Assembly: GCF_001424195.1 (NCBI RefSeq)
Contig: NZ_LMOO01000001.1
Location: 1,275,199-1,339,198, forward strand
DNA length: 64,000 bases
Direction of reading: 5' to 3'
Source of the DNA: Cellulomonas sp. Leaf334
Lineage (GTDB): Bacteria > Actinomycetota > Actinomycetes > Actinomycetales > Cellulomonadaceae
Shown here piece by piece: positions 58,241-64,000 of this stretch; position 1 is the stretch's first letter; each line of letters starts with the position of its first letter. The position numbers and the translations under genes were made by a program. Under the pieces are notes generated by a model. That model saw only the letters and a program-made list of their open reading frames with translations, did not search any database and was not told the origin of the DNA.

Positions 58241-58768
58241 GTGAGCAACCCGTACGCGCCGCCCGAGAACCGTCCCGGCACACCGGACGACGCCCCGGTC
58301 CAGGACGCCCCCGTGTGGCCGCCCGCCGGAGGCGCGCCACAGGCTCCGGTCGTCCCGGAGCGGCCGCCGGCCGACCCGGAGGGCGCCGCACGCGCCACGA
58401 GCCTCACGCGTCTGTTCGCGGTGCTCGTGCTCGCATCCGTTCTCGTGGCCACCCTCCGGCTGCCCTGGCAGGCTGCCGCTCTCCCGTTCGTGCTCGCGGC
58501 GGTCGTGGTCGGTGTCCGCGCGGTGGTGGTCGCCCTTCGCGCCCGGGCGCGGGGACTCGCACCCGTGCTCGCCGTCGGGCTGGTCATCTCCCTGCTCTGG
58601 ACCTTCAGCCTGCTGGTCCAGCTGGCCCCGTGGCAGGCGCAGCAGGACAAGCAGGACTGCCTCGCACGCGCCCTGACGATCGGGGCGAGGAGCGCCTGCG
58701 AGACGCAGTTCGAGAAGGACCTCGACGACCTGTACACCTCTCTGACCGAGCGCAGCACCGGCTCCTGA
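58241..58768 (+). CDS. Membrane protein with Pro-rich N-terminus
   Basis: A 175-residue protein. Residues 1-50 are Pro-rich and cytosolic (SNPYAPPENRPGTPDD...). Three membrane segments follow (LFAVLVLASVLVATL; ALPFVLAAVVVGVRAVVVAL; LAPVLAVGLVISLLWTF), then an outside C-terminal domain with two cysteines (QDCLARALTIGARSACETQF) that could pair. Family not recognised. The GTG at 58241 is preceded by GAGAAT and six bases (leaderless pattern); GTG 58223 is an alternative. Divergent from purN. Confidence 0.72.
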   Translation: MSNPYAPPENRPGTPDDAPVQDAPVWPPAGGAPQAPVVPERPPADPEGAARATSLTRLFAVLVLASVLVATLRLPWQAAALPFVLAAVVVGVRAVVVALRARARGLAPVLAVGLVISLLWTFSLLVQLAPWQAQQDKQDCLARALTIGARSACETQFEKDLDDLYTSLTERSTGS

Positions 58769-58774
58769 GCCGCG

Positions 58775-60058
58775 TCAGGTCGGGTCGCGCCGGACCAGCG
58801 CGCGCAGGCCCCGACCGATCTCCGAACGCAGCAGCGCGTCGCCCGGCAGCGCGACGAGCAGGGACCCGGCGAGCACCCCGGCGCCCCCCAGCAGCCCGAC
58901 GACACCTCCCTGCGCGCCGACCTCCGCCAGCCGGTCCGGGCCGATCCCGCCGCTCGCCAGGGTGACGAGGATCGTGACGATGACGGCGACACCCGCCGCA
59001 GCCGTGGCGCACGCGAGCGCCGTGTCCCACCACCGCTGCGGCGTCAGACGGCGGTGGACGTAGAGCCCCACCAGAGCTCCGACGGCCACGAGCGCGAGCG
59101 GGACCAGGGCAGTCGCGGGTCCGACCACGTCGGAGGACGGGAGCGCGCCGAGCATCGGCACCGCGGGCAGCGCCCCGCCGACGACGTCGTCGGGTGCGAA
59201 GTGCGTCCCCTCACCGACCGCGAACCCCGCACCCGTCAGCCAGGAGAGCGCCCACACCACCAGGTTCGGCAGGTAGGCGAGCTCCGCGACGGCCAGGACC
59301 ACGCCGCCGACGGCGTCGAGCCCGAGCCCGCGCACGACGTCGCCGATGGTGGCTCGTCCCGCCACGACCCACAGTGCGGTCACCAGTGCGGCGACGAGGA
59401 CCAGCGCCGCCGACCCGAGCACCCCGCCGGTCGCACCGGTCCGCACGGGTGCCGGGCAGCGGGACCACGCGGGCCGGGTCAGCATGCGGAGCGACGGCGC
59501 CTCCGGGCGGGCGAGCAGACCGGCGCCGAGACCGGTCGCGGACACCGCGGCACCGCCCGCGAACGCACGCGCCAGGTCCGCGCCCTCGACCCCGGTGACC
59601 AGGGCGAGCAGCACGGCGACCACGGTGTACGTCGCGACGCCCGCCGCGTACCCCGACCAGGTGGCGAGCCCGGACCGGCGGGCCGAGGCGTAGCAGACGA
59701 AGAGCGCGACCGCCGTCACCCCGAGCGGCACGAGGGTCACGACGACCGGACCCACGTGTGCCGGGACCCCGTGCCCGAGCAGCCAGAGCGCCGACCCGAC
59801 GCCGACCGAGCGGAACCAGCCGACCCCGCTGTTCGACGGGTCCGCCGAGGTCGCGACGTACGCCGCGACGGCGGGGAGCGTGAGGACGAGGAACGAGAGG
59901 AGCGCGGCCTGCAGCGCGGACAGGACGCCTGCGACCCAGCGCGGCGCACCGTCGAGGGCGCTCGTGAAGAACGTGGGCGTCGGGTCGTCGGACAGCGTGC
60001 GGCGACGCCGACGGTCGATGACGGGGGTTCCCCCCGTGCGGGGGCCGGTGGCGCTCAC
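58775..60058 (-). CDS. DUF6350 family polytopic membrane protein
   Basis: A 427-residue membrane protein with about ten to twelve hydrophobic segments after a basic N-terminus. WVAGVLSALQAALLSFLVLTLPAVAAYVATSADP, then the conserved WLLGHGVPAHVGPVVVTLVPLG, and LPNLVVWALSWLTGAGFAVGEGT are typical of this actinobacterial family, found next to sucCD and purN in many genomes. Function unknown; some members are annotated as linked to cell division, which I cannot confirm. GTG start. It is downstream of sucD behind a terminator. Confidence 0.85.
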   Translation of the reverse strand: MSATGPRTGGTPVIDRRRRRTLSDDPTPTFFTSALDGAPRWVAGVLSALQAALLSFLVLTLPAVAAYVATSADPSNSGVGWFRSVGVGSALWLLGHGVPAHVGPVVVTLVPLGVTAVALFVCYASARRSGLATWSGYAAGVATYTVVAVLLALVTGVEGADLARAFAGGAAVSATGLGAGLLARPEAPSLRMLTRPAWSRCPAPVRTGATGGVLGSAALVLVAALVTALWVVAGRATIGDVVRGLGLDAVGGVVLAVAELAYLPNLVVWALSWLTGAGFAVGEGTHFAPDDVVGGALPAVPMLGALPSSDVVGPATALVPLALVAVGALVGLYVHRRLTPQRWWDTALACATAAAGVAVIVTILVTLASGGIGPDRLAEVGAQGGVVGLLGGAGVLAGSLLVALPGDALLRSEIGRGLRALVRRDPT

Positions 60059-60130
60059 CGTGCCATGGTCGCTGGCGGGCTCGCCGGAGCGACGAACCCG
60101 GTGCGGCGCGTCGGCGTCCGGGTACGCGAA

Positions 60131-60156
60131 AGGCGCCGGTCCGCGGACCGGCGCCT
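60131..60156 (-). terminator. Terminator of the sucCD operon
   Basis: A 26-bp perfect palindrome: AGGCGCCGGTCCG (60131-60143) followed by CGGACCGGCGCCT (60144-60156). It lies 11 bases after the sucD stop and is followed on the minus strand by TTTCG. Confidence 0.8.
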
Positions 60157-60166
60157 CTCGGACGGG

Positions 60167-61042
60167 CTAGGAGAGCAGCTGGCGCGCGAGCTCGGCCGTC
60201 TCGGACGGCGTCTTGCCGACCTTGACGCCCGCGGCCTCGAGGGCCTCCTTCTTGGCCTGCGCGGTGCCCGACGAGCCGGAGACGATGGCGCCGGCGTGGC
60301 CCATGGTCTTGCCCTCGGGAGCCGTGAACCCAGCGACGTAGCCGACGACGGGCTTGGTGACGTGCTCGGCGATGTAGGCCGCGGCGCGCTCCTCGGCGTC
60401 GCCACCGATCTCGCCGATCATCACGATGACCTCGGTGTCGGGGTCCGCCTCGAACGCCGCGAGGGCGTCGATGTGCGTGGTGCCGATGATCGGGTCGCCG
60501 CCGATGCCGATGGCCGTCGAGAAACCGAAGTCCCGCAGCTCGTACATCATCTGGTAGGTCAGCGTGCCGGACTTCGACACCAGGCCGACGCGGCCGGGAC
60601 CCGTGATGTCCGCCGGGATGATGCCGACGTTGGACTTGCCGGGGCTGATCAGGCCGGGGCAGTTGGGGCCGATGAGCCGCACGCCCTTGTCCAGCGCGAG
60701 CGCGAAGAACTCGGCGGTGTCGGCCACCGGGACGCCCTCGGTGATGATGACGACGAGCGGGATGCCGGCCTCGATCGCCTCGACGACCGCGGCCTTGGTG
60801 TGGGCCGGCGGCACGAAGACGACGGAGACGTCGGCACCGGTGGCGTCCATGGCCTCGGCCACAGAGCCGAACACGGGGACGTCGGTCTCACCGAACGCGA
60901 CAGAGGTACCCGCCTTGCGGGGGTTCACCCCGCCGACGACGGACGTGCCGGACGCGAGCATGCGGGTCGTGTGCTTCTGGCCCTCGGAACCCGTCATGCC
61001 CTGGACGATGACCTTGGATGCCTCGGTCAGGAAGATCGCCAT
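60167..61042 (-). CDS. sucD: Succinyl-CoA synthetase alpha subunit
   Basis: A 291-residue subunit that binds CoA and carries the phosphohistidine. [20 protein letters not shown] and GGVNPRKAG form the CoA-binding fold, [15 protein letters not shown] and [19 protein letters not shown] follow, and the active-site His is in [19 protein letters not shown]. It pairs with SucC encoded 42 bases upstream. Confidence 0.98.
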   Translation of the reverse strand: MAIFLTEASKVIVQGMTGSEGQKHTTRMLASGTSVVGGVNPRKAGTSVAFGETDVPVFGSVAEAMDATGADVSVVFVPPAHTKAAVVEAIEAGIPLVVIITEGVPVADTAEFFALALDKGVRLIGPNCPGLISPGKSNVGIIPADITGPGRVGLVSKSGTLTYQMMYELRDFGFSTAIGIGGDPIIGTTHIDALAAFEADPDTEVIVMIGEIGGDAEERAAAYIAEHVTKPVVGYVAGFTAPEGKTMGHAGAIVSGSSGTAQAKKEALEAAGVKVGKTPSETAELARQLLS

Positions 61043-61084
61043 GGTGGTGTCTGCTTCTCTCTGCGTCTGTCTCGGTCAGCGGTC

Positions 61085-62266
61085 TCAGGCAGCGGCGTGG
61101 GCGAGCTCGGCCGCCTTGTCGGCGCCGCCGTCCATCGTGTCCGCGATCGTGACCAGCGGGTGACCGGCCTCGGCGAGGATGCGACGACCCTCGAGCACGT
61201 TGTTGCCGTCCAGGCGGACGACCAGCGGCTTGGAGGCCTCGTCGCCGAGGATCTCGAGGGCCGCCACGATGCCGTTGGCGACGGCGTCGCACGCCGTGAT
61301 GCCGCCGAACACGTTGACGAACACGGCCTTGACCTGCGGGTCCGTGAGGATGATGTCCAGGCCTGCGGCCATGATCTCGGCGCTGGCGCCGCCGCCGATG
61401 TCCAGGAAGTTGGCCGGCTTCACGCCACCGTGCGCCTCACCGGCGTACGCGACGACGTCGAGCGTGCTCATCACGAGCCCGGCACCGTTGCCGATGATGC
61501 CGACCTCGCCGTCGAGCTTGACGTAGTTGAGGTCCTTCTCCTTGGCGCGCGCCTCGAGCGGGTCCGCCGCGTCGGCGTCCTCGAGCTCGGCGTGCTCCGG
61601 GTGCCGGAAGTCGGCGTTCGCGTCGAGCGTGACCTTGCCGTCGAGCGCGACGATCTCGCCGTCCTCGGTGAGCACCAGCGGGTTCACCTCGACGAGCGTG
61701 GCGTCCTCGCTGCGGTAGACGGTCCAGAGCGTCTGCAGGACCGCCGCGACCTTGGGCGCGATCTCGGCATCGAAGCCGGCGGCCGCCACGATCTCGTCGG
61801 CCTTCGCCTGGTCGATGCCCGTGCGCGGGTCGACCGCGACCTTGGCGAGCGCGTCGGGACGCTCCACCGCGAGCTGCTCGATGTCCATGCCGCCCTCGAC
61901 CGAGCACATCGCCAGGTAGCGGCGCTCGGCGCGGTCGAGCAGGAGGGAGAAGTAGAACTCGGTGGCGATCTTGGCGCCGGCCGCGATCATCACGCGGTGG
62001 ACCGTGTGGCCCTTGATGTCCATGCCGAGGATCTCGGTGGCCTTCTCGGCCGCCTCGTCCGCGGACCGGGCCAGCTTGACGCCGCCCGCCTTGCCGCGGC
62101 CACCGACCTTGACCTGCGCCTTCACCACGACGACGCCGGGCTGGCCGCCCAGGAGCTGCTCCGCGCCGGCGCGAGCCTCCTCGGGAGTCGTGGCGACGAC
62201 GCCGCCGAGCACGGGGACGCCGTGCTTCTCGAAGATGTCACGTGCCTGGTACTCGAACAGGTCCAC
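61085..62266 (-). CDS. sucC: Succinyl-CoA synthetase beta subunit
   Basis: A 393-residue ADP- or GDP-forming beta subunit with an ATP-grasp N-terminal domain. [63 protein letters not shown] and the C-terminal [14 protein letters not shown] with [18 protein letters not shown] are conserved. The GTG start gives MDLFEYQ. It leads the sucCD operon, whose promoter region carries an element shared with icd. Confidence 0.98.
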   Translation of the reverse strand: MDLFEYQARDIFEKHGVPVLGGVVATTPEEARAGAEQLLGGQPGVVVVKAQVKVGGRGKAGGVKLARSADEAAEKATEILGMDIKGHTVHRVMIAAGAKIATEFYFSLLLDRAERRYLAMCSVEGGMDIEQLAVERPDALAKVAVDPRTGIDQAKADEIVAAAGFDAEIAPKVAAVLQTLWTVYRSEDATLVEVNPLVLTEDGEIVALDGKVTLDANADFRHPEHAELEDADAADPLEARAKEKDLNYVKLDGEVGIIGNGAGLVMSTLDVVAYAGEAHGGVKPANFLDIGGGASAEIMAAGLDIILTDPQVKAVFVNVFGGITACDAVANGIVAALEILGDEASKPLVVRLDGNNVLEGRRILAEAGHPLVTIADTMDGGADKAAELAHAAA

Positions 62267-62347
62267 CTGGTCTGGGTCCTCTCATCACCGGCGTTCGACG
62301 GCCTCTGTGCGGCCGAAACGCCCCGGTCGATGGTAGCGGGCACCCAC

Positions 62348-62369
62348 AGATATCTTCACATCGAGAGAT
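62348..62369 (-). promoter_or_regulatory. sucC promoter element shared with icd
   Basis: AGATATCTTCACATCGAGAG followed by AT at 62348-62369 matches the icd element at 50972-50993 in 16 of 22 positions. An overlapping perfect dyad, CACATC-GAGA-GATGTG, lies at 62357-62372. The minus strand reads GATATCT at the position of the icd -10 box. Confidence 0.55.
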
Positions 62370-62449
62370 GTGGCGTACGCGACGCTGAATCGTCCACACA
62401 TTCTCCGCAACCCCTCCCCCGAAACGTCCCGATCCGCTACGTTCCCCGC

Positions 62450-62494
62450 ATGGATCCGGATGCGGTCGTGGCTGCACTGCCTCACGCCCGATGA
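62450..62494 (+). CDS. Leaderless 14-residue leader ORF coupled to the kinase gene
   Basis: ATG 62450 opens a 14-codon ORF (MDPDAVVAALPHAR) whose TGA overlaps the ATG of the kinase gene (ATGA at 62491-62494). A TACGTT -10 element (62438-62443) lies exactly six bases before this ATG, so the transcript should begin at it. The kinase has no ribosome site of its own. This is the same architecture as at 47383-47433. Inferred role: ribosome loading and coupling, possibly regulation. Confidence 0.5.
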   Translation: MDPDAVVAALPHAR

Positions 62495-63183
62495 GCGCCC
62501 CCTCGGACACGGCGCCCACGGCGTCCGTCGCGCGCCTCGCCGTGCTGCGGGAGGTGGCGCACAGGATCGCCGACCCCCGCGCGCTCGGCCGCCCCGTCCT
62601 CGTCGGGATCGACGGCATCGACGGCGCGGGCAAGACCAGGTTCGCCGACGAGCTCGCCGCCGAGCTCCTGCGCGAAGGGCGCACCGTCGTGCGAGTCAGC
62701 GTCGACGGTTTCCACCGCCCTCGCGACGAGCGCTACCGTCGCGGCCGGCACTCCCCGGAGGGCTTCTGGGCGGACTCCTACGACTACGACGCCTTGCGCA
62801 CCCAGGTCCTGGAGCCGTTCGCGCCCGGCGGGTCCCGGCGCTTCCGTCGGGCGGTGCGCGACGTCGCGACGGACACCGCACTGGACCTCCCGCGCGAGCA
62901 CGGCACGGACAGCACGGTGCTCGTCGTCGACGGGATCTTCCTGCACCGCGACGAGCTGGCCGCCTGGTGGGACTTCTCGGTGTACCTCGACGTCGACTTC
63001 GCGGAGACGTTCGCCCGCATGGCCGTCCGTGACGGGTGCTCACCGGACCCGACCCACCCCGCCAACACCCGGTACGTCGAGGGGCAGCGCCACTACCTCG
63101 CCGCGTGCCGGCCGGCGTCCCGCGCCACGGTCGTCATCGACAACCGCGTCCTGACCCACCCCCAGGTCATCCCTCACCCCTGA
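62491..63183 (+). CDS. Uridine kinase-like P-loop protein
   Basis: A 230-residue P-loop kinase of the uridine kinase/phosphoribulokinase group. Walker A is GIDGIDGAGKT; VRVSVDGFHRPRDERYRRGRH is the substrate region (the DxFH-type motif), and YDYDALRTQVLEPF and VLVVDGIFLHRDEL (Walker B) follow. It probably phosphorylates a nucleoside or similar compound with ATP, but this actinobacterial subgroup is not characterised to my knowledge. Its ATG overlaps the stop of a 14-codon leaderless ORF. Confidence 0.88.
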   Translation: MSAPSDTAPTASVARLAVLREVAHRIADPRALGRPVLVGIDGIDGAGKTRFADELAAELLREGRTVVRVSVDGFHRPRDERYRRGRHSPEGFWADSYDYDALRTQVLEPFAPGGSRRFRRAVRDVATDTALDLPREHGTDSTVLVVDGIFLHRDELAAWWDFSVYLDVDFAETFARMAVRDGCSPDPTHPANTRYVEGQRHYLAACRPASRATVVIDNRVLTHPQVIPHP

Positions 63184-63247
63184 CCCCACGTCGGGTCGGA
63201 CGTCCGCGAGCGCGCGGTCGTCCGCGGGGATGCGAACACCCGTCCCC

Positions 63248-63355
63248 CCGGACGTCCGCAGATCCGGTCGTCCCGACGCGCGACTGTGCGGACGCAAGGC
63301 CTCCCATCCCCGGACGTCCGCAGATCCGGTCGTCCCGACGCGCGATTGTGCGGAC
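63248..63355. repeat. Two-copy 46-bp intergenic repeat with 62-bp period
   Basis: Copies at 63248-63293 and 63310-63355 are identical over 46 bases except for one C/T change. Each begins with CCGGACGTCCGCAGATCCGG and ends with TGTGCGGAC. GTCCGCA near the start can pair with TGCGGAC at the end, giving a stem around a 26-base loop. It lies between the kinase stop and the next gene and has no convincing ORF. It may be an interspersed element or a structured RNA/terminator pair. Confidence 0.75.
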
Positions 63356-63392
63356 ACATCGCCGTGCTAGCAGGCTGCAGAACGAGTCCCGT

Positions 63393-63435
63393 GTCAACAT
63401 CGGTTGACGTTTCTGGGGTGTCAATGTAAGTTGAC
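63393..63435 (+). promoter_or_regulatory. Paired operators in front of the HTH/Clp-N gene pair
   Basis: GTCAAC-ATCG-GTTGAC (63393-63408) is a perfect 6-bp inverted repeat with a 4-base spacer. GTCAAT-GTAA-GTTGAC (63420-63435) is a second copy with one mismatch, ending four bases before the ATG. Centres are 27 bases apart. Binding to both would cover the promoter and start codon, so autorepression by the small HTH protein is likely. Confidence 0.7.
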
Positions 63436-63439
63436 GACC

Positions 63440-63652
63440 ATGTCCGATGAGCTCATGACCGCAGCCGCCAGCGCGGCCGAGCCTGCCGACGGTCTGCGTG
63501 CCGTCCGGTCGCTCCGGGCGCTGGCCGACCGGCTGGAAGCCCTGCACGTCGAGCGCGCCCGGCGGCTCGGGTGGTCCTGGCAGCAGGTCGCCACCGCCCT
63601 CGGGGTCTCCCGGCAGGCGGTCCACAAGAAGTACGGGAAGAGGTTCGGCTGA
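63440..63652 (+). CDS. Small helix-turn-helix protein
   Basis: A 70-residue protein. The N-terminal half is an Ala/Leu/Arg-rich helix region, and the C-terminal half is a helix-turn-helix of the resolvase/sigma-like kind (RRLGWSWQQVATALGVSRQAVHKKYGKRF). It is small enough to be only a DNA-binding domain. Its stop overlaps the next start (TGATG), coupling it to a Clp N-domain protein. In other actinobacteria such an HTH-plus-Clp-N pair is annotated near stress genes; I infer it binds the two operators just upstream. Confidence 0.85.
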   Translation: MSDELMTAAASAAEPADGLRAVRSLRALADRLEALHVERARRLGWSWQQVATALGVSRQAVHKKYGKRFG

Positions 63653-64000
63653 TGTTCGAGAGATTCGCCAAGGACGCCCGCGAGGCCGTCGTCCACGCCC
63701 AGGACGAGGCACGCACGCTCGGTGCGGACCGGATCGGGCCCGAGCACGTGCTGCTGGGTGCGGTGCGGACACCGGGCACGGTCGCTGCACAGGCACTGGG
63801 CCGTCTGGGTGTCAGCCATGCCACCCTGCTCGCCGCGGTCCGCGCCCTGCCCGCGCACACCATCGACGCCGACGCACTGGCGGGGATCGGCGTCGACCTG
63901 GAGGCCGTCCGGGCACAGGTCGAGGCGTCGTTCGGTCCGGGAGCGCTCGACGCCGTGAGCACGTCGGCCACCCCCAAGGGGCACGTGCCGTTCGACGCCG
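63652..64000 (+). CDS. Clp N-terminal-domain protein (3'-truncated by window end)
   Basis: The first 116 residues of a protein that runs off the window. FERFAKDAREAVVHAQDEARTLGADRIGPEHVLLGAV is a clear Clp repeat (Clp_N) as at the N-terminus of ClpC, followed by a partial second repeat (LDAVSTSATPKGHVPFDA). Either a full ClpC-like ATPase or, more likely from the pairing with a small HTH protein, a short stand-alone Clp_N protein. The ATG overlaps the HTH stop. No AAA+ motif is visible within the window. Confidence 0.85.
   Translation, partial: MFERFAKDAREAVVHAQDEARTLGADRIGPEHVLLGAVRTPGTVAAQALGRLGVSHATLLAAVRALPAHTIDADALAGIGVDLEAVRAQVEASFGPGALDAVSTSATPKGHVPFDA

Noticed and set aside
59054..62494. 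Plus-strand open frame of 1146 codons opposite DUF6350 and sucCD
   Set aside because: It covers three clear minus-strand genes and has no recognisable protein features. Only its last 14 codons coincide with the proposed leader ORF.

Overview
This 64 kb window is chromosomal DNA of a very GC-rich actinobacterium. Codon third positions are almost all G or C, GTG starts are common, and many genes seem to have leaderless promoters. The carbohydrate equipment (a secreted esterase with a Pro/Thr linker and a C-terminal family-2-type carbohydrate-binding module, a giant amylase-pullulanase, three sugar ABC systems and two ROK repressors) fits a Cellulomonas-like member of the Micrococcales. That placement is inferred from composition and gene content, not from a marker gene. 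I saw no tRNA, rRNA, CRISPR array, insertion sequence or prophage gene.

Layout. 1-1964: Leloir pathway genes galT (5'-truncated by the window edge) and galK. 2046-13766: an accessory block with two complete MacAB-like sets (membrane-fusion protein, ATPase, permease), three paralogous cysteine-containing lipoproteins, an ArsR-like repressor and a divergent MFS exporter. 13770-19548: exonuclease III, a hypothetical protein, a VOC protein, then one-carbon genes folD-glyA behind a ZTP riboswitch, a GNAT acetyltransferase, and divergent purU. 19598-20998: the secreted esterase. 21050-35045: sugar import, made of ROK1-binding protein-ATPase-permease, a CUT1 operon that lacks an ATPase, ROK2 with an orphan ATPase, and chvE-mmsA-mmsB. 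35389-41160: a 1923-residue amylase-pullulanase behind a maltose-regulator-like operator. 41348-47433: a BMP-type (nucleoside-like) ABC operon that ends in two tandem isochorismatase-fold proteins, one of them catalytically degraded. 47523-62494: housekeeping genes (mdh, icd, purH behind a second ZTP riboswitch, purN, sucD, sucC), mixed with an aquaporin, a ferredoxin-reductase-like flavoprotein, DUF3017 and DUF6350 membrane proteins, and a hydrolase/MerR cassette. 62491-64000: a uridine-kinase-like gene, a tandem intergenic repeat, and a small helix-turn-helix gene coupled to a Clp N-domain gene that runs off the window.

How it fits together. folD, glyA, purU, purH and purN form a one-carbon/purine group, and two of its transcripts begin with ZTP-sensing leaders. 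icd and sucC share a 22-bp promoter element (16 of 22 positions identical), which suggests common control of TCA-cycle genes. The sugar importers, ROK proteins and pullulanase form a polysaccharide-use block, with intercistronic hairpins after two binding-protein genes. Two operons start with tiny apparently leaderless ORFs whose stop codon overlaps the next start codon (ATGA). These mini-cistrons and the lipoprotein/MacAB block are the best candidates for undescribed biology.
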